Origin: an uncultured Clostridia bacterium
GTDB lineage: Bacteria; Bacillota; Clostridia; Oscillospirales; Oscillospiraceae
Direction of reading: 5' to 3'
Assembly: GCA_947177115.1 (NCBI GenBank)
Contig: CAMWTG010000003.1
Span: 1-27,464, forward strand
Length of the DNA stretch: 27,464 nt
Part shown: piece by piece, positions 1-8,874 of the stretch
Layout of the letters: each line of letters opens with the position of its first letter
Numbering within the stretch: the first letter of the stretch is position 1
Program-made: the position numbers and the translations under genes
Notes under the pieces: generated by a model
What the model was told of the DNA's origin: nothing
The model's input: the letters and a program-made list of their open reading frames with translations, nothing else
Databases searched by the model: none

Positions 1-290
1 TTCCTGGCGGCGGTGCTGAATGATGAGTTTTTCAGTCCGTGCACGAACTTCTCCAGGAACACTAATTCCGGGTTCATGGGGGAGCGGATCACCGAGTAGT
101 ACACCACCACCAGGAACGGCAGGATGAAGAACACCGCCACTCCTGTCACGCTGGGGGTCAGGAAGGCAACGGAGTGCAGGACATCGCGGACCTTGTCGTT
201 GCTCCTGTCCCACGCCCTCCGCGCCTTCCCGGCCTTCCGATCCGTCCGGGGCGCCTTGGTTTTTACTTTTTTTTCCTTAACGGTTTTCAT
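1..290 (-). CDS. ABC sugar transporter permease, N-terminal part (runs off left edge)
   Basis: Reading leftward from the ATG at 290, about 96 residues are visible. A lysine/arginine-rich cytoplasmic N-terminus (MKTVKEKKVKTKAPRTD) is followed near residues 40-66 by a hydrophobic segment (FLTPSVTGVAVFFILPFLVV). The family habitually has such a 'P-x-x-x-G-V-x-x-F-x-x-P' first membrane helix in MalF/UgpA-type carbohydrate permeases. The start codon lies inside the last codons of the upstream binding-protein gene (14-nt overlap, ATGAAAACCGTTAA), so translation is probably coupled. No separate Shine-Dalgarno is evident. The upstream neighbour being a family 1 solute-binding lipoprotein supports a role as the membrane channel of the same importer. 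The rest of the gene, including the EAA loop that contacts the ATPase, is outside the window, so the substrate cannot be judged from this protein. Confidence 0.85.
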   Translation of the reverse strand, partial: MKTVKEKKVKTKAPRTDRKAGKARRAWDRSNDKVRDVLHSVAFLTPSVTGVAVFFILPFLVVVYYSVIRSPMNPELVFLEKFVHGLKNSSFSTAAR

Positions 291-2835
291 TGACATAGAT
301 GTTCACGCGGTTCTGGATCAGCTCCGCAGTTTCGTCCAGGGACTTGTCTCCGGCAAAGTAGCTGCCGGCCACGTCTTTCACGATATCAAAAATGCTGTTA
401 TCGCTGCTGGAAATGGAGTCGATGGCGTTGTACAGCTCCATGATCTGGTCGTACTCCTCCTGAGTGGTGGCCTGGATCCACAGCGTCCGGTTGTCCCCGT
501 AGCCATAGCCGCTGCTGACCTCCTGGACAGGATCGCCGTTGGGGTCCAGGATGGGGTTGCCATCGGCATCGGTCATGTACTCCACCTCCATGGCCTCCGC
601 CACGAACTTGTCGAACTGGGCCTTGTTGGCGGGGAAGCCCCAGTGGTTCCAGTTCCAGCGCTCGCCGCTCTCCTCCTCGTCCACGGGCAGGAGGATCTCC
701 CGCATGAACTGCCACGCGCCGTCCTTGTCCTTGCAGGTGCTGGACATGGCCAGGCCGCCGCTGATCTCGAAGGTGCTGCCGCACTTGCCGTCCTCACGGG
801 GATAGCCGATGTAGGTGATGTACCGGCCGGGGATCAGGCGGTCCTGGGCCTCGCTGTAGCCCCAGTCATTCTTGACGGGCACATCGGAGACCGTAGGGGG
901 GTAGCCGCCGCTGTAGTCCATATAGAAGGAGTTGATCGCCTCCGGTCCGCCGAAGGTGGCCTCGATCCGCTGGATGCTCTCAAAGCCAGAGATGTAGTCC
1001 CGGGACAACATCTGCCGCCCCTCGCGGATACGGGTGTCCTCATCGTCATACTCTCCATCCACGGGGGTGTACTCCGCAGGGAAGCTGTTGCAGAACTCCA
1101 GGGCCGCCTTGAATGCATCGCCGTCAAAGCTGCACGTCCCGGTGGACCAGTCCACGTAGCTGTCCATGTTCATGCTCAGCACCGTCTGGAGCATGTTCTC
1201 CTTGGTGTCCCAATCGCCGAAGATGGCGCAGCCCTCGGGCATGGAGGCCAGCGCCTCCTGCAGCTCCGCCAGGGTCCAGCTGGTCCGGTCTCCCAGCATC
1301 TTCCGGGAGCCGACAACGGTGCTGATGCTGAAGCTGTCAAAGATCTGGTAGAGTTTCCCCTCCTGCTCGGCGGCGGTGAACACCCTCTCCATGACGCCCG
1401 CCCGGCCGCCGATCTCCGTATCCTGCTCAATGTAGGGCCACAGGTCCTCCAGCAGGCCCTTGGCCCCGTACTGCCGGATGGGCATGCCGGAAACGCTGAT
1501 GATGTCGGGCACCTTGCCGGCCAAGATCTCTGTGTTCAGCCGGGTCAGCCCGGCGGCGTAGTCATCATTGGTGGCGTATTCGGAGTAGTCCGTCACCTCG
1601 ATCCGGTGGGTGCTGCTGGTCTTGTTGAATTCCAGGATCTGATTGCGCACGGAGGACCCCAGACCCATGGTGGCATAGGTCAGCGTGGTCTTCTCCGGCA
1701 GCTGGGAGCGGTCCGTGGCCGTAAGAATGGCCAGGGACGCGGTCCGGCTGCCGCTGCTGCGCCAGGAATTGGTCATCACCACCACCCGGCCATCGGCCAG
1801 GAAGGAGAAGAACTGGATGTCCTCGGAGTTGATGTCCGCCTCCAGCCAGCTCAGAAGGCGCTCCTCCCGGCTGGCGCCGTCCTTCGCCTCGGCCCTGTAG
1901 CCGTATAGGGCATCGCCGTTCTGATAATAAAAGAGATAATCCCCGCCGCCGGTATAAAGGTTATAGCTGGCGTAGACCGGCAGGTCGTAGCTCTCGCCCC
2001 AGCCCTTGGCGGCCTTGTCGATGGAGCGCAGTTGGGCGCTGGAGGTCTGGGTGGCGGAATCATGCATGTATATGGTGGCTCCGATGGTCCCATCGGACAG
2101 CTGCACCAGATTGCCGCCCCGCAGGTTGCTGTCCTCGATGGTGAAGCGGACGTTCATGGAAGAATCCAGCACCACAACCTTCTGGTTGCCGCAGACGATG
2201 ATATCCCCGTCCTGGTCAACAACGGTGCCGTTGTAGTACATGCCATCCATCCCCGCCTTCTCCTCCAGGTCGCTGGTGTCGATGCGGGTGATCTCGGTCC
2301 CGGTGGAATCCAGCTGGACCTGATACTCCTTCCGGACGGAATCGGTGACGTAGTTATACTGGCTGTCCGTCTCCGGGTCGAAGTCCTCCGGCAGCTCGAA
2401 GATATAGGTATAGGTGCTCTCCTCCAGCCACAGCGACCCGTCCATACCGGCGCGGATGGAGCTGAAATTCCGGTTGACCTCGCTGCCGTCCTCTCCGTCC
2501 CCACCGCCGGACTGGAAGTTCTCCAGCTCCACCGCCTCGCCGCCGTCCAAGGGGATGCGGATGATGGCGTAGCGAGCATCTCCCTCCTCACCGGCCTCCC
2601 AGTCGGGATAGATGTTGGCCAGCAGGTAGACGTTGGTCCCATCGGTGCAGCCGCCGCCGTACAGGTCATAATCCTTGCCCAGGATGTCCAGGTCCAGGTC
2701 TATGAACTCAGGTACATATACCGTGCCGGACAGCTGCTGGGCATCGTCCTCCTTGTCCTTGCCGCAGGCCGCCAGACTCAGGAGCATACACAGCGCCAGC
2801 AGCAGCGCCGGGACCCTCTTTTTGCATTGTATCAT
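277..2835 (-). CDS. Extracellular solute-binding lipoprotein with N-terminal propeller-like domain (copy 1)
   Basis: An 852-residue lipoprotein. The signal peptide ends in the lipobox LAAC with the lipidated Cys24. Residues about 35-375 contain repeated short beta-strand/turn units (for example RIPLDGGEAVEL, SLWLEES, VVLDSSMNVRF, FLADGRVVVM) resembling blades of a beta-propeller. From about residue 380 (LPEKTTLTYATMG) a family 1 carbohydrate-binding protein begins, with typical features such as NTEILAGKVPDI, GLLEDLWPYIE and a C-terminal region rich in aromatic residues. Family 1 proteins are usually 400-450 residues, so this one is about twice the normal size because of the added domain. The start at 2835 is preceded by AAGGAGG 10 nt upstream. 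It lies between a close paralogue and a permease, so it is inferred to deliver a sugar or oligosaccharide to the importer. What the propeller does is unknown to me. Confidence 0.88.
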   Translation of the reverse strand: MIQCKKRVPALLLALCMLLSLAACGKDKEDDAQQLSGTVYVPEFIDLDLDILGKDYDLYGGGCTDGTNVYLLANIYPDWEAGEEGDARYAIIRIPLDGGEAVELENFQSGGGDGEDGSEVNRNFSSIRAGMDGSLWLEESTYTYIFELPEDFDPETDSQYNYVTDSVRKEYQVQLDSTGTEITRIDTSDLEEKAGMDGMYYNGTVVDQDGDIIVCGNQKVVVLDSSMNVRFTIEDSNLRGGNLVQLSDGTIGATIYMHDSATQTSSAQLRSIDKAAKGWGESYDLPVYASYNLYTGGGDYLFYYQNGDALYGYRAEAKDGASREERLLSWLEADINSEDIQFFSFLADGRVVVMTNSWRSSGSRTASLAILTATDRSQLPEKTTLTYATMGLGSSVRNQILEFNKTSSTHRIEVTDYSEYATNDDYAAGLTRLNTEILAGKVPDIISVSGMPIRQYGAKGLLEDLWPYIEQDTEIGGRAGVMERVFTAAEQEGKLYQIFDSFSISTVVGSRKMLGDRTSWTLAELQEALASMPEGCAIFGDWDTKENMLQTVLSMNMDSYVDWSTGTCSFDGDAFKAALEFCNSFPAEYTPVDGEYDDEDTRIREGRQMLSRDYISGFESIQRIEATFGGPEAINSFYMDYSGGYPPTVSDVPVKNDWGYSEAQDRLIPGRYITYIGYPREDGKCGSTFEISGGLAMSSTCKDKDGAWQFMREILLPVDEEESGERWNWNHWGFPANKAQFDKFVAEAMEVEYMTDADGNPILDPNGDPVQEVSSGYGYGDNRTLWIQATTQEEYDQIMELYNAIDSISSSDNSIFDIVKDVAGSYFAGDKSLDETAELIQNRVNIYVNENR

Positions 2836-2883
2836 TGGACAAATTCCTCCTTGCTCATGATCGATGCCTCTAATCTACCAGCC

Positions 2884-2905
2884 GCGTGCATCATTTTTGC
2901 ATCTT
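2884..2905 (-). promoter_or_regulatory. Conserved upstream motif, copy A (candidate operator/activator site)
   Basis: On the minus strand this reads AAGATGCAAAAATGATGCAC followed by GC. It matches 20 of 22 positions with 5617-5638, upstream of the paralogous gene. It lies about 50 nt before the start codon at 2835 and just upstream of a possible -10 (TAGATT) that lacks a good -35. That arrangement suggests an activator-dependent promoter. It contains TGCA-N7-TGCA. The function is inferred from position and conservation only. Confidence 0.5.
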
Positions 2906-2934
2906 ACTTTTATCACAGTTGTTTTATTTTTTCC

Positions 2935-2967
2935 GCGTTTGCCGCCCTTTTCCCCGGCAGCAAACGC
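2935..2967 (-). other. Stem-loop immediately after the copy 2 binding-protein gene, no U-tract
   Basis: GCGTTTGC (from 2967, overlapping the TAG stop codon of the upstream gene) pairs with GCAAACGC (to 2935), with partly paired GC-rich sequence inside. On the transcribed strand the hairpin is followed by GGAAAAAATAAA rather than a run of T, so it is not a normal intrinsic terminator. Possible roles are transcript stabilisation or processing between the two binding-protein genes, or partial termination. This is inference. Confidence 0.45.
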
Positions 2968-5492
2968 TACTTGCTCTCGTTGACATACAGCGACACCTTG
3001 TTCTGGATCAGGCTGGCCGCATCATCCAGGGGTTTATCGCCGGCAAAGTACTGGCTGGCCACCTCCCAGACCGCATCGTAGATCCGCTCATCATAATTAT
3101 AAACGGAATCCACCGCGTTGTACAGCTCCATCACCTTGTCCACCTCTTCCTGGGTGGCGGCGTGCATGGGCACCTGCTGGTCATTGCTGATCCAGATACT
3201 CCCCATGTACACGGGGATCTTCTCGCCGTTCTCATCCAGGATGGGGGTTCCGTCCGCGTCCGTCTCGTACTGGATCTCCATGGCCTGCGCCACCATCTGG
3301 TCAAAGTCGGACTTGTTGATGGGGAAACTGCCGTAGTACCGTCCGTCCGACTCCACCTGGGGCAGCAATACCTGCCGGATAAAGGACCAGGCGCCCTCCT
3401 TGTCTTTACAGGCGCTGGACATAGCGGTGCCCCGGGAGATGGAAAAGCTGCTGCCCACGCCGCCGTTCTCCTTGGGATACCCCACGAAGGTGTACTCATT
3501 GTTGAACAGCGCCGCCGGCTCCTGCACCGACCACATGAATTCGCCCAGACTTGCCTGCGTCAGCAGCTGCCGGCCATTGAGGATGCGGGAATAATCATCC
3601 TCATAGTCCTCCCCCTGCTTCTCCCAGTCCCACTCGGCGGGGAAAGCGGCGCAGAACTCCAGCAGGGACTTGAAATCCTCGCTGTCAAAGCTGCACTTGC
3701 CGCTCTCCCAGTCCACGAACTGGCTCATGTTGAGGCCCATCAGCAGCTTGAGCATATCCTCCTGGGTATCGCTCTGGCCCAGGATGGAGCAGCCCTCGGG
3801 CATCTTCTCCAGGGCCGCTTTCATATCCGCCAGGGTCCAGCTCAGCTCATTGCCCACGACTCTGGAGGGCCCCGCCGCCGTCCGGATGTAGAAGGTGCTG
3901 AATATCTCATAGAGCTTCCCGTCCTGCTCGTTGGCCTCCAGGGGGCGGGTCATCAGCGCCTCCCGGCCCAGGTCGGGATCGTTCTCGATAAAGGGCCACA
4001 GATCCTCCAGGATGCCCTTGGCCCCGTATTGCCGCAGGGGCAGGCTGTTGGTATCCAGAATGTCCGGCACGTTGCCGGCCAGGATCTCCGTATTCAGCTT
4101 CTGGAGGGACGCCTTCCCCCCGCCATCGGTGTCATACTCGGCGTAGTCCCGCACCTCAATGCGGTATTTGTCGCTGCGCTTGTTGAAATCAAGGATCTTC
4201 CTTCTGGCATCGTAGTTCAGGGACAGGGTAGCATAGACCAGGGTGGTCTTCTCCGGCAGCTCTTCCCGAGGCGTGGAGGTCAGGATGACCACGCTGATAT
4301 TCATATTTCCCTTGCCGTCCTCCGGCCACTCCAGGATAAGAGCTGCCACCCGTCCGTCCGGCAGGAAGAAAAAGCTGCGCACATTGCTGTTGTCAATGTC
4401 CGCCTCGAGCCAGGTGAACAGCCGCTCTCCCTCGCCGGCAGCTTCGCCGTTGGATCCCTGTCCAGCCCTGAAGCCGAAGACGGCATCATTGACCTCATAA
4501 TAGAAGAGGTAGTCCCCGCCGCCGGGATAGATGCTGTACGCATTCTGGCTCAGGATATACTCCGGGCCCCAGTCCTGCTTGACCGGGTCGATGGTCAGCA
4601 GCTTGTTGGTGCTCTGCCCGGCCTCATCATCGTAATCCCATTTCTGCATCCCCACAAGGCCATCGCCCAGCAGGACCAGATCATTCCACATATCCGTCCC
4701 CTCCAGCGTGAAGAGGACGTTCATCTGGGAGTCCAGCACGTAGATCTTGCTGCTGGTGACGGCATAGAGGCGGCCCTCGTTGTCAAAGGTGGTGGAATAG
4801 ACATACTCGTCCTCGCCCAGGATCCCCGCCAGGGTGTCCTGCAGGTTGGTGAGGTCGATCTTGTCCAGCTCGTTGCCCTGGGCATCCAGCTGCCGCCGGA
4901 CCGTGGATTCCTGGGGCTCATAGTAATCGGGCTCCTCAACGGGCTCGTCAGGAGCGATATCACCGGCAACCTCCTCAGGCTCAACTGCCGCAGCGGCATC
5001 CGTAAAACTGACAGCCGCGCGGGCCATGTCAGCTGTGGCCGGATACTTCTCCGATGTCTCCAGGTCGCCCCAGATGTAGACATACTCCGTCACCCAGAGG
5101 GTGCCGTCCTTGCCGGTCTCGATGCGCTCGATGCTGGCGTTGCCTTCTTTGCCCTCGGGCACCACCGGAGCCGTGTAGCCGGACAGCCGCTCCGCTGCGC
5201 CGTCCGCCAGGGAGACACGGTAGATATCATAGCTGTACGTATAATTACTGTAGACTTCTCCGGTATAGGGGTCCGTCACCGGCGTCTCATGTTCACTCTG
5301 GCCGATGATATAGATATTTTCCCCATCGCTGCATCCGCCCCGGACATAGCTCAGGTCCAGATCCAGGTCTATGTATGCCGGCACGTAGACATTGGCGGAG
5401 AGCTGCTGGGTATTATTCTTCCCGCAGCCCGACAGCAGGCCCAGCAGCAGACTCACCGCCAGCAGCAGGGCCGCGTTTCTTGATCGATTCAT
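2967..5492 (-). CDS. Extracellular solute-binding lipoprotein with N-terminal propeller-like domain (copy 2)
   Basis: An 841-residue paralogue of the downstream gene with the same architecture. The signal peptide has the lipobox LSGC (Cys23), residues about 30-390 are propeller-like strands (for example YVLDSQMNVLFTLEG, FFLPDGRVAALI), and a family 1 binding domain starts at the shared block LPEKTTLVYATL. Both proteins share NTEILAGxVPDI, RQYGAKGxLEDLWP and DKSLDE/DKPLDD-type endings, so the pair arose by duplication. The reading frame is open up to 5666, but that extension is not signal-peptide-like. The ATG at 5492 lies 11 nt after AGGAGG and gives a proper lipoprotein leader. The ATG at 5501 is only 2 nt from the same site and is less likely. 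An insert rich in Glu/Pro (EPEEVAGDIAPDEPVEEP) is absent from copy 1. It probably binds a related but different glycan, or the same glycan with different affinity (inference). Confidence 0.87.
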   Translation of the reverse strand: MNRSRNAALLLAVSLLLGLLSGCGKNNTQQLSANVYVPAYIDLDLDLSYVRGGCSDGENIYIIGQSEHETPVTDPYTGEVYSNYTYSYDIYRVSLADGAAERLSGYTAPVVPEGKEGNASIERIETGKDGTLWVTEYVYIWGDLETSEKYPATADMARAAVSFTDAAAAVEPEEVAGDIAPDEPVEEPDYYEPQESTVRRQLDAQGNELDKIDLTNLQDTLAGILGEDEYVYSTTFDNEGRLYAVTSSKIYVLDSQMNVLFTLEGTDMWNDLVLLGDGLVGMQKWDYDDEAGQSTNKLLTIDPVKQDWGPEYILSQNAYSIYPGGGDYLFYYEVNDAVFGFRAGQGSNGEAAGEGERLFTWLEADIDNSNVRSFFFLPDGRVAALILEWPEDGKGNMNISVVILTSTPREELPEKTTLVYATLSLNYDARRKILDFNKRSDKYRIEVRDYAEYDTDGGGKASLQKLNTEILAGNVPDILDTNSLPLRQYGAKGILEDLWPFIENDPDLGREALMTRPLEANEQDGKLYEIFSTFYIRTAAGPSRVVGNELSWTLADMKAALEKMPEGCSILGQSDTQEDMLKLLMGLNMSQFVDWESGKCSFDSEDFKSLLEFCAAFPAEWDWEKQGEDYEDDYSRILNGRQLLTQASLGEFMWSVQEPAALFNNEYTFVGYPKENGGVGSSFSISRGTAMSSACKDKEGAWSFIRQVLLPQVESDGRYYGSFPINKSDFDQMVAQAMEIQYETDADGTPILDENGEKIPVYMGSIWISNDQQVPMHAATQEEVDKVMELYNAVDSVYNYDERIYDAVWEVASQYFAGDKPLDDAASLIQNKVSLYVNESK

Positions 5493-5616
5493 GATGGTCA
5501 TTTCCTCCTCATCCCTACAGTCACACGGCGGTGGAGCCTGCCGGTGATGACTTCCTGTTGATATAGACGTGATCGGCGGACAGATAGTTCCTCTCCGCAA
5601 ACTATATTTTACAGAT

Positions 5617-5638
5617 GCGTGTATCATTCTTGCATCTT
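5617..5638 (-). promoter_or_regulatory. Conserved upstream motif, copy B (candidate operator/activator site)
   Basis: The minus strand carries AAGATGCAAGAATGATACAC followed by GC, a 20/22 match to 2884-2905. This copy is extended into an inverted repeat (AGATGC, 13-nt gap, GCATCT). It sits about 125 nt before the start codon at 5492 and just upstream of an AT-rich -10-like element (TAAAATATA). The flanks of the two copies diverge, so the motif itself appears to be under constraint. The rest of the gap between 5493 and 5706 shows no gene. Confidence 0.5.
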
Positions 5639-5706
5639 TTTGAAGACGATTCGGAAACAATTTCATGACAGAAGCGCCGCAGGGAGCACACCGGCCTTTC
5701 GCGCAG

Positions 5707-5739
5707 AAAAAGGCGGCGGCCTCACAGAGAGGCCGCCGC
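5707..5739 (-). terminator. Intrinsic terminator of the GH85 gene
   Basis: On the minus strand an 11-bp perfect GC stem (GCGGCGGCCTC / GAGGCCGCCGC) with a 5-nt loop is followed by CTTTTTC. It starts 49 nt after the GH85 stop codon. It separates the GH85 transcript from the binding-protein operon, although read-through is possible. Confidence 0.85.
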
Positions 5740-5788
5740 GTGATGCCGGGGAGATGCTCCCCTTATTGTTTTTTCGGGAACGGGCCGC

Positions 5789-8731
5789 TTACAGCGCCTC
5801 GTCCAGGCCGTACACCTCGATCTCGTAGATTCTGGCCGCAGTGTCGGAACCCTGGGTGGGCTTATCCACGGACAGCTTCACGTACCGGGCGTTGACCACC
5901 GGGAAGGTGTCCACAGTCTCGCCCAGCATGTTCTTGGCGACCTTGACCACTTCGGTGAACTCCTCGCCATCGGCGCTGACCAGGATGGTATACGCCTTGG
6001 TGTTCATGGAGCTGCCCTCGCCGCCGGCCTCGGCGTGGGCGATATAGACCTCACTGACGGCCTTCACATCGCCCAGGTCAATGGTGATGGCGTGAGGCGG
6101 GTTGCCGGTGGCGCACCACTTCTTGGTCACATCGCCATCCACGGCGAAGGGAGGCGCCTCGTTGTCGTTGACATAGGCGGTGGCCTCTGTGTCCTTGCCC
6201 TGGCTGAGCAGAGCAAGCTCGCCGGTGACCTTGGAGGAGATGGTGATCAGGCCCTCCTTCTCCGCCACGGCCTCGCCGGAGGCGTTCTTGGCGGTGACCT
6301 TCACGGTGTAGACGCCCTCATTGGCGTAGCTCACCTTGGGAGAGGCATCGGAGCTGGTTTCCACAGAAGCGCCGGGGAACTCCCAGGCCAGGGTCTCGGT
6401 GTTTGCGGAACACAGGCTCTCGAAGGTGATCTCCTGACCGGGGGCCGCCAGGGTGGCGGACGCCTTGAAGTCCGCCTTGGGCAGGCTATTGTCGGGCCAG
6501 TCCATGGTGGCAGTGTTGGATGCCGCGCCCCGCTCGCCGGTGACGCTGACGGGGATCACCTGGAAGTTGGTCTTGTTGGTGTCATCGTTCCGCTCCAGGC
6601 CGTTGATGTAGTAATTGACGCCAGGGGTGGCCGCCAGGAAGGAGATGCTGCCGTCCTGGTTCACCCGATAGATCTCGTAGTGGTCCGCCGTGCCGGTCCA
6701 GGACAGCCGGACGCCGGTATACATGCAGTCGTCATCGTCAAAGCTGGTGCTGTCCACCTGCAGGCCGGAGGCCTCCAGCGCCGCGGCGCCATCGCCTGAC
6801 CGGGTGACCGCGATCTGGCCCAGGAGGAACTTGAGATTGAAAGAGTCCTCGGCGGTGCTGACCTTGAAGCCGATGGTGGTGACGGTCTTGCCATCCAGGC
6901 CGGAGATGTCATAGCTGACGCTGGTCCACTCGGCCCCCACCTTCTGATCGCCGCTGATGGTCTCGGTACTGCCATCGGACAGGCCCACCACCAGATCCAT
7001 GGAGGCCTCCACGGTGGACTTGGCCTTGGCGGTGAAGGACAGATCCTTGGTCATGGGGAGCTGGGCGCTGTACAGCGTCATGGCGGTGGGCTGGTCCTTG
7101 AACGCCTTGCCGTTGAGCTTCACGCAGGTGCCGCCGTAATAAGCATCGGAGTAGTCGATGCTGGCCGTCAGGGCATTGCCGCCCTCCTGCTCCAGATGCC
7201 AGCGGTAGGTGGGCATGACATCCTGCATGCTGCGGTTGTTCCAGTCCTTCAGGGAGACGCGCTCGCCGTCAATAAAGAAGTTATAGCCGTGGCCCATGTT
7301 GAAATTGGTGATAAAGGGGATCTGGCTGACCACGGTCTGCTCAACGGCGTAGGTGGAGATGCCCTTCCACTCCATTTCCTCGGCCTCGGTGGCCGCGAAG
7401 GGATCGCCCTTCTCGTTGACCCACAGGACGCTCTCCTTCTTCTGGTAATCCTCAAAGAAGTCATTGGCGGCGAAATAGGTCCAGCTGGGGCAGTAGAGGC
7501 CCAGGGAGGTGTAGGGCTGATCTTCGGGGGCGAACAGCTCCCAGTCAACAGGGGTGTTATAGCCTCTCGCCTGGACATCAATGCCGGCATACAGATCGTA
7601 AGGATCGATCCCCAGCTCCTCCGCCAGCTCCTTGGAACTCTTCAGCAGGGGCGCGTCATAGAGAGCGGCGATGCGCTTCTCATAATACTCCCGCTGCGTT
7701 TCGTTCATCTGTGCCACGATCTCATCGGAATATTTCTCCAGCGTCCACCAGAAGTTCAGGAACATGCTGTCGGCAACGGCATTGTTTTCCTCATCAATGA
7801 GGAAGCACTTGTTCTTGTCGGTCAGGGCGTTCTGCCAGTCCATTTCGCCATCTACGGTCATGGAGTCATACCACATGATCTCCAGGCTGTCGCCGGCCTT
7901 GGCCTTGAATGCCTTGATGAACTCCTGCATGAGCGCAGCGTGGTCCGCCGTCAGCAGACCATTAGGATCGCTCTCGCCGCCCTCGGTCTCCTGGTTGATG
8001 AACCAGCCATCGAAGCCGAAGTACTCCGCAGCCTCAATGAGCTTGTCGATGATGGGGAAACTGCCGTTGGCATCCTTCTGCAGGAAGTCGTTGAGCCACT
8101 CGATCTTGCCGCCGTGGCCGGCCTGGGGGAAGAATACGGTGCCGAGGACCGGCACGCCGTTGCGGTGGGCCGCATCGATGACGTCCGCGCTGGGGGCCAC
8201 GATCAGGCCCTCGCCGGAGGAGCCGCCCCAGTATACCAGCTTGTCAATATATTGCCAGTAGGAAAATACATTGGCATTGGCGGTGTTGAGGCCGTGGGGC
8301 GCATTTCCGCTGGTGCTGGCGTTCATGATGGAGATGGCCACCACGTTCATATCCTTGTTCTGGGTGGCATTGACGGGGGTGAGCTGCGCCTTGTCCACCC
8401 GCTGAGCCAGAGGAACGGCGCTGACGTTATAAGCGGCATCGGCGTCCTGGGCGGGGTCCCAGCTGAGCAGATCATTGGGGAACCAGTAGGGGACCTCGGG
8501 AAGATTGGGCAGAGGCTTGCTGTAGGTGTTCTCTTCCGTAACGGATATTGCGGGCTGCTCCGGCGCGGGCTCTGCGGGCAGCGCGGCGTTGCTGTCAGAC
8601 TCCGTACTGACGTTTGCATCGGGGGTGGAATCGGGAGTTGCATCGGGGCTGCCGGAATTACATCCGGCAAGACCGGCCAGCATTGCCGCTGCCAGGAGCA
8701 GCGTCAATGTCTTGGTAAACAGCTTTTTCAT
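5789..8731 (-). CDS. GH85 endo-beta-N-acetylglucosaminidase lipoprotein, multidomain
   Basis: A 980-residue lipoprotein with lipobox LAGC (Cys24) and a Ser/Thr/Pro/Asp-rich linker to about residue 62. Residues about 85-420 match the GH85 barrel: VYWGGSSGEGLIVAPS, DAAHRNGVPVLGTVFFP and GFDGWFINQETEGG. The last holds N246 and E248, the Asn-x-Glu pair that in this family orients the 2-acetamido group and acts as general acid. MWYDSM (about 286-291) is also typical. Downstream come a jelly-roll-like region, a fibronectin-III-like segment (about 690-760), a PKD-like domain (about 770-850) and an F5/8-type C-terminal carbohydrate-binding domain (about 865-975). GH85 enzymes cut the chitobiose core of N-glycans, leaving one GlcNAc on the protein. 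The lipid anchor places it on the cell surface, beside sugar-importer genes, consistent with release and uptake of host or dietary N-glycans. AAAGGAG lies 8 nt before the ATG. Confidence 0.93.
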   Translation of the reverse strand: MKKLFTKTLTLLLAAAMLAGLAGCNSGSPDATPDSTPDANVSTESDSNAALPAEPAPEQPAISVTEENTYSKPLPNLPEVPYWFPNDLLSWDPAQDADAAYNVSAVPLAQRVDKAQLTPVNATQNKDMNVVAISIMNASTSGNAPHGLNTANANVFSYWQYIDKLVYWGGSSGEGLIVAPSADVIDAAHRNGVPVLGTVFFPQAGHGGKIEWLNDFLQKDANGSFPIIDKLIEAAEYFGFDGWFINQETEGGESDPNGLLTADHAALMQEFIKAFKAKAGDSLEIMWYDSMTVDGEMDWQNALTDKNKCFLIDEENNAVADSMFLNFWWTLEKYSDEIVAQMNETQREYYEKRIAALYDAPLLKSSKELAEELGIDPYDLYAGIDVQARGYNTPVDWELFAPEDQPYTSLGLYCPSWTYFAANDFFEDYQKKESVLWVNEKGDPFAATEAEEMEWKGISTYAVEQTVVSQIPFITNFNMGHGYNFFIDGERVSLKDWNNRSMQDVMPTYRWHLEQEGGNALTASIDYSDAYYGGTCVKLNGKAFKDQPTAMTLYSAQLPMTKDLSFTAKAKSTVEASMDLVVGLSDGSTETISGDQKVGAEWTSVSYDISGLDGKTVTTIGFKVSTAEDSFNLKFLLGQIAVTRSGDGAAALEASGLQVDSTSFDDDDCMYTGVRLSWTGTADHYEIYRVNQDGSISFLAATPGVNYYINGLERNDDTNKTNFQVIPVSVTGERGAASNTATMDWPDNSLPKADFKASATLAAPGQEITFESLCSANTETLAWEFPGASVETSSDASPKVSYANEGVYTVKVTAKNASGEAVAEKEGLITISSKVTGELALLSQGKDTEATAYVNDNEAPPFAVDGDVTKKWCATGNPPHAITIDLGDVKAVSEVYIAHAEAGGEGSSMNTKAYTILVSADGEEFTEVVKVAKNMLGETVDTFPVVNARYVKLSVDKPTQGSDTAARIYEIEVYGLDEAL

Positions 8732-8874
8732 CTCAGGGGCTCCTTTCCAAATCGTAAATCATTCATTTTCGCGCAGATGAGAGAACAACGATAGTAATCC
8801 TATGACCTCCTTTTGCCAGATCGTTCCGGGGAAAGCCGGGCCGGACCGCCACGTTCCATCCCCATTTCGAGCTG

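Noticed and set aside
124..5483. Very long plus-strand ORFs opposite the two binding-protein genes
   Set aside because: They are antisense shadows of real lipoprotein genes in GC-rich DNA: no ribosome sites, His/Leu/Gly/Val-rich low-information proteins, and no recognisable domains.
5493..5666. N-terminal extension of the copy 2 binding protein to 5666
   Set aside because: It would put 58 non-hydrophobic residues before the signal peptide, and it crosses the conserved regulatory motif. AGGAGG points to the start at 5492.
7196..8794. Plus-strand 532-codon ORF opposite the GH85 gene
   Set aside because: The minus-strand frame has clear GH85 motifs and a lipoprotein signal. The plus-strand frame has none.
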